64,000 nucleotides of DNA from the NCBI GenBank assembly GCA_023910675.1, contig JAAVWC010000015.1, positions 47,031 to 111,030 of the forward strand. Direction: 5' to 3'. This DNA is from Gemmatimonas sp. Lineage in GTDB: Bacteria; Gemmatimonadota; Gemmatimonadetes; Gemmatimonadales; Gemmatimonadaceae. Under the pieces are notes generated by a model that saw nothing but the letters and a program-made list of their open reading frames with translations, was not told where the DNA came from and did not search any database. This document shows positions 36,876 to 47,248 of the stretch, piece by piece. Position 1 is the first letter of the stretch; the number at the start of each line of letters is the position of its first letter. The position numbers and the translations under genes are program-made.

Positions 36876-39479
36876 ATGCGCACTGGCCTACGCCGCACCT
36901 TCGGTACCTCGGTCCTTCTCGCCGCGACGCTCCTGCCCGTTTTGGCGAAGGCGCAAACCGGTCAGCGTCCGGCGGCATCCCGCGACACCACCCGCAAGGC
37001 CGGCGCCCTGAGCGCCGACGAACGGCGGGCGGTACAGGAAGCCGTCGGGACGGCCCGGGCCATCAATCGCCGTCGGTTACGAGGCGACAGCGCGACCCTG
37101 TCGCGCCGCAACGAGGAGGCCGCCACGTCGGCATTTGGCAGCCCGGACGCCCGCGCCGTCTTCGATCGCGCCCGGCAGGCGCGTGAAGCGCAGGACAGCG
37201 CACTCCGGTCCTACCGGGCCACCACCACGCAGCGCATGTCGGTGCACATGGGCGCGCGACGGCTGGGGCTCGAGAAGCTGCTCTTCCGCGGCGAAAACGT
37301 GGCAGATATCTCGTGGCGCCGCGATGTCGGTGTGCGGGTACGTCCCGTGGGCTCCCGCATGACTGTCCCCTTGGCCAGTGAGGTGGCCGGTGACTTTGTG
37401 TCGGCGGTCAGCATCCCGTACTTCCCCGGGCGCGAGCAACTCTGGTTCCCATCGTCAGACTTCGGCAAGGTGAAAACCGAAGTCGACGATCGCGACATCA
37501 TTCATCCGCTCGCGCGCGGCGCTGAGCGCTTCTATCGCTACGACACCGGCGACTCGGCGAGCATCACGCTCTCCGAAGGACGCGTGATCCGCCTGCAGGA
37601 GCTGCGCATCAGCGCCCGCAAACCCGACTGGCGCACGTTCGTGGGTTCTTTCTGGTTCGATCGTGATGGCGGCCAACTGGTGCGTGCGGCGTACCGGCTC
37701 TCTACGGAAATCGACATCTGGGGCGTCGCGTCCGAAGAGGCCAAAAAGGATATCCTGGAAAACGCGTCGCTCAACCCGGTGCGTGATTCCGTGCTACGGG
37801 CGCAGTTGCCGCGCGAGGTGTATGTGAAGGACAGCATCGAGCGGGCGCGCGAGGGCAAGTCGCAAGGGCAGAATCCGGACGACGAGGTGCCCGCGTGGGT
37901 GACGGCCACGATGCGCCCCATGCGGGCGAAGCTCGATGCCATCACCGTGGAGTACGCGCTCTACAAGGGGAAGTTCTGGTTGCCGCGCGCGCACAGCGCG
38001 ACGGCCAGCGCCGACGTGATGTTCATGCGCATCCCGTTCCGCCTCGATGAAAAGTTCACCTACGCGGATGTCGACGGCGATTTCACGCTGGCCGCACTGC
38101 CGCTGGCGCGTAATCGCTTCGACGCCGGTCCGGGACGGGACTCGACCAACGTGGATCTCGACACTGGCGTGGAGGTGATCGTGTCCGCCCCAGGCAAGCG
38201 CCGCGTGCCAACCGATTCGGCGCGTCGCGATTCCCTTGAGCAACGTCGCTATGGCCGAAGCAAGGTGACGCAGTGCCGCACCGACAGCACGTGGACGAAG
38301 GTGGAAGAGCGCTACGAGGGTTCGCTGCGCATTGCCTACGACATGCCCTGCGACATGGAACGGCTGGCGACATCACCCGCGCTGCCGGCGCTCGGCGCGA
38401 ACGACGAAGAACTCTTCGACCTGCGCAGCGCGGAGCAGCTGGCCAATGCCCTCAGCATGTCGCTGCAGGTGCCATTCGCCCCGCAGCTTCCCACCATTCG
38501 CAGTGGGAGTGATCTCTTCCGGTACAATCGCGTCGAAGGGCTCTCCGCTGGTGTGGAGGTCAAGCAGGTGTTGGGGGCCGGGTACACGCTGCGTGGCGTC
38601 GGTCGTATCGGTCACGCCGATCTGCACGCCAACGGCGAACTCGCGCTCATCCGGAGCAACGGTGCACGGACCGTGTCGGCCACCGTGTACCATCGCCTGG
38701 CGGCCATGAATCCCGAGTGGGCCGGGGCGCTCACGTTAGGGCCGTCGCTCCCTGCGTTCCTGTACGGACGCGATGAAGGCTTCTACTATCGCACCTATGG
38801 CTTCGAGCTGGGCGAACGCCGCGAGCAGCGTCGAGGCGCGCTCGAGTATCGCCTGTTCGTCGAGCGGCAGTGGACCGCTGGTGACAGCGACGTCGTGAAC
38901 ACATTTTCGCTCGCACGTGCCTTCGGCGACAATCGCTTCCGCGAGAATCTGGTGTCCGAGCCGGGCTCGTACGCGGGCGTCAGCGGGACGTGGACGCGTA
39001 TGCTCCTCGAGCGTCCGCGCGGCCTCCGCATGACCGGTCTCGCGCGCGTCGAAGCGGCCACCGGTACCTTCGAGTATGCGCGTGGTGCGATCGAGAGCAC
39101 GATCTCCCGCCCAGTGGGACCCTTCGCCACCGCGCTGACTGGCTCCATCGGGAGCAGCATCGGACGGGTCCCTTTCCAGCGCGGCTTTGCGGTTGGCGGA
39201 GTACGCACCGTACGTGGGCAATTGCCAGGAACGCAGCTTGGCGATGCCTTCTGGTTCTCGCGTGCAGAAATCGGGGCACGCAACGGGACGTTCCGCCCCG
39301 TCGCCTTCTTCGACGTGGGGTGGGCCGGCAGCCGCAAGACGTTCGGCAGTATCCAACCGCAGCGCGGTGCGGGGCTGGGCTTCGGCCTGCTCGATGGCCT
39401 CATCCGCTTCGACATTGCCCGCGGCCTGTATCCGTCCAAGAAGTGGCGCCTCGATCTGTATCTCGAAGCGCCGCTCTGA
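36876..39479 (+). CDS. Outer membrane beta-barrel protein, surface-antigen type
   Basis: An 867-aa exported protein with a signal peptide ending at AKAQ. Residues about 110-330 contain a conserved soluble region (MGARRLGLEKLLFRGENVAD, WRTFVGSFWFDRDGG). The last 350 residues alternate beta strands and end in an Omp85-like signature: FQRGFAVGGVRTVRGQLPG, RPVAFFDVGWAG, and a terminal strand finishing in Leu after LDLYLEAP. It is likely an outer-membrane barrel related to DUF5686/BamA-type proteins. Function is unknown; it is divergent from the M20 operon. Confidence 0.7.
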   Translation: MRTGLRRTFGTSVLLAATLLPVLAKAQTGQRPAASRDTTRKAGALSADERRAVQEAVGTARAINRRRLRGDSATLSRRNEEAATSAFGSPDARAVFDRARQAREAQDSALRSYRATTTQRMSVHMGARRLGLEKLLFRGENVADISWRRDVGVRVRPVGSRMTVPLASEVAGDFVSAVSIPYFPGREQLWFPSSDFGKVKTEVDDRDIIHPLARGAERFYRYDTGDSASITLSEGRVIRLQELRISARKPDWRTFVGSFWFDRDGGQLVRAAYRLSTEIDIWGVASEEAKKDILENASLNPVRDSVLRAQLPREVYVKDSIERAREGKSQGQNPDDEVPAWVTATMRPMRAKLDAITVEYALYKGKFWLPRAHSATASADVMFMRIPFRLDEKFTYADVDGDFTLAALPLARNRFDAGPGRDSTNVDLDTGVEVIVSAPGKRRVPTDSARRDSLEQRRYGRSKVTQCRTDSTWTKVEERYEGSLRIAYDMPCDMERLATSPALPALGANDEELFDLRSAEQLANALSMSLQVPFAPQLPTIRSGSDLFRYNRVEGLSAGVEVKQVLGAGYTLRGVGRIGHADLHANGELALIRSNGARTVSATVYHRLAAMNPEWAGALTLGPSLPAFLYGRDEGFYYRTYGFELGERREQRRGALEYRLFVERQWTAGDSDVVNTFSLARAFGDNRFRENLVSEPGSYAGVSGTWTRMLLERPRGLRMTGLARVEAATGTFEYARGAIESTISRPVGPFATALTGSIGSSIGRVPFQRGFAVGGVRTVRGQLPGTQLGDAFWFSRAEIGARNGTFRPVAFFDVGWAGSRKTFGSIQPQRGAGLGFGLLDGLIRFDIARGLYPSKKWRLDLYLEAPL

Positions 39480-39571
39480 CCAGCACGGGTAGCCGCTCTG
39501 GCGAAAGGACACGGCACGCCTAGTATACCCGTATCCCCGTTCCATCGGAGCGCCTACTGCCGTTCGAAATC

Positions 39572-40514
39572 GTGTATGTCGCGGCACTCGCGTTGTTGCT
39601 CAGGCAACTACGCGAGCGCGCCCCGACGACCGAAGTGCTGTCCAGTGTGAGCCGGCTCTGCGCGCTGGCGCATGTGGGGAACGTGACCATCGATCAACGC
39701 GTCTTCAATGACGCGGACGCCATCGATGCCATGCGCGAAAGCGCACAGTTCCTCCGGGCGCTACTCATGGAGCATGGCATCACAGCGGTCGACATCGCGT
39801 CGACGGGAACGCGGTGTTCAAACTGCTCGATGGTATCGATGAACCGGTGTCGCTGGAACAACTCGCGACGCCAGCCGCCCTCCAGCTGGGCGTTGAGCTC
39901 CTGCTCGACCCCACAACGGAGCAGGAGCCCGTACAGGCGTTTCTCCGGCGCAGTGGCGTACCGGGCGCACGCGCGGTGTTCGAACAGCTGATTGCCGCGA
40001 CGGAGCTGGCCGATCGTCGCTTTCTCTACGATGTCGCCGCGTCGATGCCCGCCACCTTGGCGGTCGCGCGTCAATACTCCGCCAGTCCGACGTGGTTCGT
40101 GGCGCGAAATGCCGCCGGCCTAGTCGGCGAAATGAAGAGCCAGTCGGCCATCCCCGACCTGTCACGGTTGCTCAAGCATTCCGATCTCCGCGTACGCATC
40201 GCGGCCGTCGTCGCGCTTGGGCACATCGGTGGGCCGACCGTCTCGTGCTCGCGGTGCAGGAAGAGAGTACGATCGACGACCAGCTCGAAATCATCTCGGC
40301 ACTCGCACACGTCCGGACGCCCAGCGCTCGCCAAAAACTGATCGAGCTCACGGCCGAACGATCGCGCTCGCTCGATGCTCTGCAGATCCGACTCGCGGCC
40401 ATCAGCGCGCTGGCGGCGGGCCATCGTCCCGCCGCCGATGCGGCGCTCATGACACTCGCGCAAGACGAGCACAGCCTCATCCGCGAGCAGGCGCAGGCCG
40501 CGTTGTCGAGCTAG
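39572..40514 (+). pseudogene. HEAT-repeat protein with two frameshifts
   Basis: Three successive reading frames join into one protein of about 310 aa. The first frame (from about 39572) has an N-terminal helical domain. The second starts near 39802 (DGNAVFKLLDGIDEP) and contains FVARNAAGLVGEM and DLRVRIAAVVALGHIGG, typical HEAT/PBS-lyase repeats. The third starts near 40235 (ADRLVLAVQEESTID) and ends EQAQAALSS at 40514. Both shifts look like loss of one base, each near a GGG run. This is either a decayed gene or two indel errors. The start is uncertain; a CTG at 39557 has GGAG upstream. Confidence 0.7.
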
Positions 40515-40519
40515 CGCGA

Positions 40520-43500
40520 TCAGACGCTCACGGGGGCATCGCTCAGGGCAGACAACCGTGTCATCCACAGTTCGCGAGTGCGCGCGACATGTTCCCCGGC
40601 GCCGCGTGGCTTCACCTTGCGCCACCGGACATGCTGGTGCTCCCAGTCATCGAGCAGCCACCGGGCGCGTGCACTGCCGGTACGCGTAATGTGCAGCCCC
40701 AGCAACTTCTTGAGCAGCGCGGTGTCCTCGTTGTCGAGATCGGCAAGCAGCACCATCTCGTGATTGAGTCGGCCGGCAAACGTTTCGGACTCATCGAACA
40801 CGTACGCCACACCGTTCGACATGCCCGCCCCGAAGTTTCGGCCGGCCCGCCCCAGCACCGTCACGATACCGCCGGTCATGTATTCGCAGGCGTGATTGCC
40901 GACGCCTTCCACCACGGCGCAGGCGCCGGAGTTGCGCACCGCAAAGCGGTCGCCCGCTTGTCCGGCGGCACAGAGCAGTCCGTCAGTTGCGCCATACAAC
41001 ACGGTATTGCCAAGGATCATGTTGAGATGGCTCGCGCCCCGATACCGCGCGTTCCGGAAGGGGCGCACCGTAATCTCCGCACCATTGAGTCCCTTGCCGA
41101 CATAGTCGTTCGCTTCACCTTCGAGGGAAAAGCGCATGCCGCGTACACCAAAGGCGCCAAAACTCTGTCCTGCGCTACCGGTGAACGACAGTTGCATGGT
41201 GCCCGGCGGGAGGCCGGCATCGCCAAACCGTTCGGCAAGAGCGCCGGCGACGCGAGCGCCCACGGTCAGGTGGTGATTGCGCACGTCGTAGCTGCCGCTG
41301 AACGGCGCGCCTGAACGCACGGTCTCCGCCGCATCCCGCAGAATGCGATCGTCGAAGGCGTCAGCGCCCGGGCGAATGTTCTGCGCGACCGTGCGCGTGC
41401 GCGATTCGTCGCTGCGGCGCGGGGCGCCGAGTACCAGCGACAAGTCGAGCATCGTTGACCGCGGCATCTCCGGTCGTTCGGCGCGTTGCAGTCGTTCCAC
41501 TTGTCCGATGATCTCACCCAGCGAGCGAGCGCCCATGAGTGCCAATTCGGTGCGCACGTCTTCGGCAATGCGTGAGAAATAGGCGATCACCTGTTCGGGA
41601 GTCCCACGGAACTTGGCGCGCAAATCTTCACGCTGTGTCGCGATGCCCGTGGGGCAGGTGTTCAGATGGCACTGGCGCGCCATGTCGCAGCCCATGGCCA
41701 CCAGCGGCGCCGTCCCGAAGCCGAAGGACTCGGCGCCGAGCAGTGCGGCAATGATCACATCGCGCGCGGTCTTGAGGCCGCCGTCCACGCGCACCTCCAC
41801 GCGATGGCGCAGTCCATTCGCCACCAGCACCTGCTGGGCTTCCGCCAGGCCAAGTTCCCACGGTGAGCCGGCGTGTTTGATACTCGACAGCGGCGACGCC
41901 CCCGTGCCACCGTTATGACCGGCAATGAGCACGTAGTCCGCGAACGCTTTGGCGACACCCGCCGCCACCGTACCGACTCCGCTCTCGGCCACCAGCTTCA
42001 CGCCAATACGTGCCCGCGGGTTGACAGTCTTGAGATCGTGCACGAGCTGCGCAAGATCTTCGATGCTGTAGATGTCGTGGTGTGGCGGCGGCGAGATGAG
42101 CCCGACGCCCGGCGTGCTGTGCCGCAACCGCGCAATGAGCTCCGTCACCTTGTGCCCAGGCAGCTGCCCGCCTTCGCCGGGCTTGGCTCCCTGCACGATC
42201 TTGATCTCGATTTCTTCGGCGCGGACCAGGTATTCCGTGGTCACACCAAAGCGCGCTGATGCGACCTGCTTGATGCGGCTGTCGCGACGATCGCTGCCCA
42301 CATCGCCATAGAAGGCCGGGTCTTCCCCGCCTTCCCCGCTGTTCGATCGCGCCTGCATCCGATTCATCGCGATCGTCAGCGTTTCGTGCGCTTCCGGCGA
42401 CAGGGCACCAAGCGACATCGCACTCGAGATGAATCGCGCGCGGATCGCCTCCATTGGCTCGACGGCATCGATGGGCACGGCGGTGCCCGCTCGAATGCCG
42501 AGCAGATCGCGAATGCTCGCCGGCGCGCCGCCATCGAGGCGCTGCGCGAAGGTGCGCCATGCCTCGTCGGGGCTGGTGCCGGCGCGCGTGGCACGAGCAC
42601 TGCCCACGGCTTGCTGCAGGGCGAGCACGGTTGGCGGGGCCCACGCATGCACCTCACCATCCTTGCGGAAGCGCACACGCCCGTGGTCGGGGAGCGTGGC
42701 ATGCGGCGTGCCATCGGCGGTGTACGCGCGGCGGTGACGCTGCAGCACATCTTCGCTCAGCTCCCGCAGCGAGAGCCCGCCCAGCGGCGACGCCGTGCCG
42801 GAAAAACAGCGATCGATGACGTCGGCGCCAAGGCCGAGCGCATCGAATGTTTGCGCGCCGCAATAGCTCGAGAGCGTGGAGATGCCCATCTTCGCGAGCA
42901 CCTTGAGCAACCCTTTTTCGACGGCGGCACGATAGCGCGACTGGGCAAGTGCCGGTCCCGGGCGCTCAGGGTCGGCGTCCGCTTTGCCGTGCGCCTCGGC
43001 AAACACCGTGGCCACCGTTTCCATGGCGAGCCACGGATGCACCGCTTCTGCGCCGTAGCCGAAGAGCGTCGCCATGTGATGCTGTTCGATGGCATCGCCG
43101 ACTTCCACCACAAGTCCAACGCGCGCCCGAAGACCGGTGCGCACGAGATGCTGTCGCACCGAGCCGAGCGCCAGCAGCGCCGGAATGGGGGCGCGGTCGG
43201 CACTCACCTTGCGATCGCTGATGATGAGCAAGCGCGCGCCTTTCCGTGCCGCCACTTCGGCGCGACGGCAGAGCGAGTCGAGCGCAGCCTCGAGTGCTTC
43301 CGACCGGGAGCGCGCGTTGTACGTGGCATCGAGTGTTGCACTGGGGAACTGCGGAAACGCCCGCAGCGCCGCCATTTCGTCGGGGAGCAACACCGGATGC
43401 TCCACCCGCAGCATGCGCGCATACGACGACTTCTCCACCAACGGCGACCCGCGCCGCCCGAGATGCATGCGCAACGACATGACCATGCTTTCGCGGAGCG

Positions 43501-45094
43501 AATCCATCGGCGGATTCGTCACCTGCGCAAAACGCTGGCGGAAGAATGCGTACAGCGGCGGAGAGTTCGGTGAGAGCACCGCCAGCGGTGCATCGTCACC
43601 CATGCTCCACACGACTTCGGCGGCGGTGCTGGCCATGGGCTCGAGCACCATGCGGAGATCTTCGTGCCCATAGCCGAACGCCATCTGCGTGGCGCGCAGT
43701 TGGTCGCTGGAACGTACCAGCGGTTCGGCGCCGTCACTCGTGGGGAGCGTGGACATGTGCTGCGCAATCCACTTGGCGTACGGACGCCGCGTGGCCACTT
43801 CGCGCTTGGCGGCCATGTTGCGCACGATGCGCTTGCCCGCAGTATCGATGAGGAAGACGCCACCGGGACCGAGCTTGCCCGTCTCGACGACATCGCGCGG
43901 GTCGAAGTCGACGATGCCGACTTCCGAGCCAGCGACCACCATGCCATCGGCGCGAATCTTGTAGCGGCAGGGGCGCAGGCCATTGCGGTCGAGCGACACG
44001 GCGACCGTAACGCCATCGCTGAACGCCAGCGCGGCGGGACCGTCCCAGGGCTCGATGACGCACTGATGAAATTCGTAGAAGGCCTTCACCGCCGGTTCAA
44101 CGTCGGGAAACTTCTCCCACGCCTGCGGCACGAGCATCATGGCCGCGTGTACCGGCGCGCGGCCGGCGCGCGACAGCAGTTCGAGCGCGTTGTCGAGACT
44201 GGCGGAGTCGCTGCCGCGGGGCCGGATCGGATCGCGCACGCGCGCCGCGTGGTCACCGAAGGCAGGAGCCTCGAGGAGCGCGCCGCGCATCTCCATGCCG
44301 TTGCGATTGCCCCAGAGCGTGTTGATTTCGCCGTTGTGGGCCAGCATGCGGAAGGGCTGCGCCAGCTCCCAGCGCGGCATGGTGTTGGTGGCGTAGCGCT
44401 CGTGAAAGACTGCGATGGCGGTCTCGAACGCCGGGTCGCGCAGGTCGGGGAAGAAGTCTCCCAGCTGCCCCCCGGTGAGCAGTCCCTTGTACACCACGGT
44501 GCGGCACGACAGCGAGCAGAGGTAGAACGGCTCGAGCCCACGCGCGATGGCGCGATGCTCCATCTCGCGGCGCGAGAGATACAGCTGACGCTCCCAGCTG
44601 TCGTCATCGCTGCCCGCCGGTCGACCCACGAGAACCTGCTTGATGGACGGCATGGCCGCGCGTGCGGTGGCGCCGAGGACCTCCGGGCGCACCGGCACGT
44701 CGCGCCACCCCAACACCGGAATCCCGTCACCCAGCAGCACCTCCTTCACCAGCGACATCGCCTCTTCGCACGCCTGCGGCTCGGCAGGGAGGAAGCACAT
44801 GCCGACGCCGATCGCGGCGTCGGCGGGCAGATGGATGCCGAGGCGCGAAGCGGCCAGGATGAACAACCGCCGCGGGATCTGCGTGAGGAGGCCGGCGCCG
44901 TCGGCCGAGTTGTCTGTGGAGGATGCGCCACGGTGCGCCAGCCGCGCCGCCGCCTCGAGCGCCAGGCTCACTACCTCGTGCGTCCGTTCGCCGCTTTGGC
45001 GGGCAATGAACCCCACGCCGCAGGCGTCGCGCGGGGCATACGGAGAGCCGACTGCGTCGTCGAAATACGAACCGCGGGACTGATGCGCACTCAT
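40520..45094 (-). CDS. gltB: Glutamate synthase large subunit
   Basis: The 1524-aa enzyme has the full GltB order. The N-terminal class II amidotransferase has its nucleophile Cys in DACGVGF at residue 25, exposed after removal of a 24-residue propeptide from the ATG at 45094. The FMN-binding synthase domain has PGEGGQLPGHK and ISPPPHHDIYSIEDL. The 3Fe-4S motif is CDMARQCHLNTC, and the C-terminal GXGXG beta-helix domain is present (GLNGAEITVRPF). It makes two glutamates from glutamine and 2-oxoglutarate. No gltD is adjacent, so the reductase partner or ferredoxin must be encoded elsewhere. It is convergent with the HEAT-repeat gene. Confidence 0.96.
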   Translation of the reverse strand: MSAHQSRGSYFDDAVGSPYAPRDACGVGFIARQSGERTHEVVSLALEAAARLAHRGASSTDNSADGAGLLTQIPRRLFILAASRLGIHLPADAAIGVGMCFLPAEPQACEEAMSLVKEVLLGDGIPVLGWRDVPVRPEVLGATARAAMPSIKQVLVGRPAGSDDDSWERQLYLSRREMEHRAIARGLEPFYLCSLSCRTVVYKGLLTGGQLGDFFPDLRDPAFETAIAVFHERYATNTMPRWELAQPFRMLAHNGEINTLWGNRNGMEMRGALLEAPAFGDHAARVRDPIRPRGSDSASLDNALELLSRAGRAPVHAAMMLVPQAWEKFPDVEPAVKAFYEFHQCVIEPWDGPAALAFSDGVTVAVSLDRNGLRPCRYKIRADGMVVAGSEVGIVDFDPRDVVETGKLGPGGVFLIDTAGKRIVRNMAAKREVATRRPYAKWIAQHMSTLPTSDGAEPLVRSSDQLRATQMAFGYGHEDLRMVLEPMASTAAEVVWSMGDDAPLAVLSPNSPPLYAFFRQRFAQVTNPPMDSLRESMVMSLRMHLGRRGSPLVEKSSYARMLRVEHPVLLPDEMAALRAFPQFPSATLDATYNARSRSEALEAALDSLCRRAEVAARKGARLLIISDRKVSADRAPIPALLALGSVRQHLVRTGLRARVGLVVEVGDAIEQHHMATLFGYGAEAVHPWLAMETVATVFAEAHGKADADPERPGPALAQSRYRAAVEKGLLKVLAKMGISTLSSYCGAQTFDALGLGADVIDRCFSGTASPLGGLSLRELSEDVLQRHRRAYTADGTPHATLPDHGRVRFRKDGEVHAWAPPTVLALQQAVGSARATRAGTSPDEAWRTFAQRLDGGAPASIRDLLGIRAGTAVPIDAVEPMEAIRARFISSAMSLGALSPEAHETLTIAMNRMQARSNSGEGGEDPAFYGDVGSDRRDSRIKQVASARFGVTTEYLVRAEEIEIKIVQGAKPGEGGQLPGHKVTELIARLRHSTPGVGLISPPPHHDIYSIEDLAQLVHDLKTVNPRARIGVKLVAESGVGTVAAGVAKAFADYVLIAGHNGGTGASPLSSIKHAGSPWELGLAEAQQVLVANGLRHRVEVRVDGGLKTARDVIIAALLGAESFGFGTAPLVAMGCDMARQCHLNTCPTGIATQREDLRAKFRGTPEQVIAYFSRIAEDVRTELALMGARSLGEIIGQVERLQRAERPEMPRSTMLDLSLVLGAPRRSDESRTRTVAQNIRPGADAFDDRILRDAAETVRSGAPFSGSYDVRNHHLTVGARVAGALAERFGDAGLPPGTMQLSFTGSAGQSFGAFGVRGMRFSLEGEANDYVGKGLNGAEITVRPFRNARYRGASHLNMILGNTVLYGATDGLLCAAGQAGDRFAVRNSGACAVVEGVGNHACEYMTGGIVTVLGRAGRNFGAGMSNGVAYVFDESETFAGRLNHEMVLLADLDNEDTALLKKLLGLHITRTGSARARWLLDDWEHQHVRWRKVKPRGAGEHVARTRELWMTRLSALSDAPVSV

Positions 45095-45236
45095 GGGCAA
45101 CTCGAAGGCTAAGTCGAAACTGGACCGTTTCAGCAACGGGCTCATCGCCAACCTACGACTTTCCGGGCCGCTTCGCTGGACGGCGGGGCCGTGCGCGTTC
45201 GTTCCGGAACGGTCGGTCTCACGCTACCTTCGAGGA

Positions 45237-46508
45237 ATGCTCCCCGAACGCCCACGCGCCGACACGGCTATGGCCGCTGTCCTCCTGTGGCAAACCCGAT
45301 ATCGCCTCGCGCTGGCGCTCTTGGCCGGGGGCGCGACGATTGGTCTCAGCTCACTCGGGCTCTTTACGCTCGCCGACACGGCCGCAGCGGTTGTCGGCGC
45401 GCGCGCGTCGTGGTTTGTCGGGGGCGTCACCGCTGCCTACGCGCTCCTCGTCTTGGCGCTGCAGACGTGGGTCCGCCGCACCCGCAGCGCCAGCAGCGCC
45501 TTGTCCACGCTCATGGTCACGGCCGACCTCGTGGTTGTGTTCTGGCTCGTGTTCCTGCTCACGGGCCACGAGAACTATCATCTCGGCCTGCTGCTCGCGC
45601 TCTTCTCCTTGCAGCTCACCCACGTGTATTTCGGGCGGTTGCAGGCGCTGCTGCTGCTCGCGGCGACGGCTGCCGGGTATCTGCTGCTCAATGATGTGGC
45701 GCTGCGGCACGGCGCGAACGTGCACTGGGGCGAGATCCTGACCACGCTCGTGGTCTTCGGGGTCGGGTCGCTGCTCGTGACGCGCGTGCAGAGTAACCTG
45801 CACGAGCGACTCGATACCCTGGTCACGATCTTCGAGCGCGCCGAGGAGGGCGACTTCTCCAGCAGCTACGATGTCGCGGCCGACGAGCGTCCCGACGCCA
45901 TCACCTCGGTGGGGCGCGCCTACAATCGCATGCGGACGCAGTTGGCGGGCATCGTCCTCAGCGACCCGCTCTCCGGGTGTTTCAACCGGCGTGGATTCGA
46001 ACAGCAATTCCGTCGAGAGCTGGCCCGCGCGGCCCGCGCGCACACCGATGTTGCGTTGCTGGCCATCGATCTGGATCATTTCAAGCAGGTGAACGACACG
46101 CACGGACACCTCGTGGGCGATCGCGTTATTGCGGAGGTCGGCGAGCTGCTGCGGGCGAGTGCGCGCACCGACGATGTCGTCGCAAGAACCGGCGGCGAGG
46201 AGTTCATGATTCTCGCCCCCAATACGTCCATCGACGGCGCGCAGCATCTTGCCCTCCGTATTGTGGATGCCTTCCGGCGGCGTATCTTCGTGGAGCCGTC
46301 GCCGCGGGTGTCGCTCACCGTGAGTGTTGGCGTGGTGGCCGATGGCGTGCCCAACGAAGGCATTGCCGAAGATCTCCGCGCGCGCGCCGACGAGGCGCTG
46401 TACGCGGCCAAACGCAGCGGGAGAAACCGCGTGGTGATGTGGTCGAGTGGGCTGGATGCCTTGAGGCTCAAGCACGCCGAAGGCAAACCCGTCGCCCCCG
46501 GCAGCTGA
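45237..46508 (+). CDS. Membrane GGDEF diguanylate cyclase
   Basis: This 423-aa protein has about six N-terminal membrane helices (to residue 185), a HAMP-like helical linker (ERLDTLVTIFERAEEGDFSSS), and a GGDEF domain with an intact active site GGEEF. An RxxD inhibitory site lies five residues before it (RTDD). It should make cyclic di-GMP under product feedback. The ATG at 45237 is close behind a GAGG sequence; a start at 45270 is possible. It is divergent from gltB. The decayed kinase follows directly, so a lost two-component link is possible. Confidence 0.88.
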   Translation: MLPERPRADTAMAAVLLWQTRYRLALALLAGGATIGLSSLGLFTLADTAAAVVGARASWFVGGVTAAYALLVLALQTWVRRTRSASSALSTLMVTADLVVVFWLVFLLTGHENYHLGLLLALFSLQLTHVYFGRLQALLLLAATAAGYLLLNDVALRHGANVHWGEILTTLVVFGVGSLLVTRVQSNLHERLDTLVTIFERAEEGDFSSSYDVAADERPDAITSVGRAYNRMRTQLAGIVLSDPLSGCFNRRGFEQQFRRELARAARAHTDVALLAIDLDHFKQVNDTHGHLVGDRVIAEVGELLRASARTDDVVARTGGEEFMILAPNTSIDGAQHLALRIVDAFRRRIFVEPSPRVSLTVSVGVVADGVPNEGIAEDLRARADEALYAAKRSGRNRVVMWSSGLDALRLKHAEGKPVAPGS

Positions 46509-46521
46509 TATCGCGGATCCT

Positions 46522-47163
46522 GTGGAACAGGTCGCCTCGGTGGGGCGCCTCGCCAATGGTGTGGGGTACCGGCTCTCCAACCCGGTACAGCATGCCACAC
46601 GAGCGCTTGGCGAGCTGCAGCGACTCCCGATGGCGATTGCCCCCGAGAGCGCCGCGCATCTGCGTGATGTCGAAGTGAGCGTGCGCCGCATCGAGGAGGT
46701 CGTACGTCGGCGGCGCGATCTCACCGATCTCAAACCGCACCACGAGGACGCCTTCGATCTGGCGAAAGCGCCGCAAACCGCGGTCGTGCTCACGGCGCCT
46801 ACCTACGCAGGGGCAGGTGGAACTGCGGGCAACGTACGATGACCTCGGATTCGCGGTTGACGGTTCAGCCACCGTCGACGTGCGCGACGCAGGCCCCGGA
46901 TTTCCCGCTGAAGTCCTGGCGCACGTGGGGGGCCGGTTCTCCCCGGTGGCACGACGCTCGGACTCGGGCGGCACGGGGATCGGGTAGTGTTGGCGGAAGA
47001 CGGACGCAAAGCCGTCGTCCGCCTCGCACAGGAGCCGGTCGATCTGGTCATCACCCCGGGGCTTCGGGTGCTCGAGAAACCCGTCCGTTCTGCCGAGTTG
47101 TTGCGTATGGTGCAGGAGCTGCTGCCTGCGCACACCGTCGCGTCCATCGTGCGCACCGACTGA
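46522..47163 (+). pseudogene. Decayed hybrid histidine kinase/receiver
   Basis: Just after the GGDEF gene, three pieces in two frames look like one former hybrid kinase. Piece one (46522-46842) reads VGRLANGVGYRLSNPVQ, a degenerate version of the DHp motif whose phosphorylatable His is missing. Piece two (46817-46987, other frame) reads VDVRDAGPGFPAEVL and SGGTGIG before a stop, the G1/G2 boxes of an HATPase. Piece three (46987-47163) reads GRKAVVRLAQEPVDLVIT and VLEKPVRSAELLRMVQEL, a receiver domain with an internal deletion that removed the central segment. It lies next to two insertion elements, the likely cause or companion of its decay. Confidence 0.7.
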
Positions 47164-47248
47164 CGCGTGCCGGGCGGCCTCGGCCTGGCACGACCAGTTG
47201 TTCGGGATGCTCCGCGCCCAAAAGCAGCGGCCGGTGCGGACGGGACCG

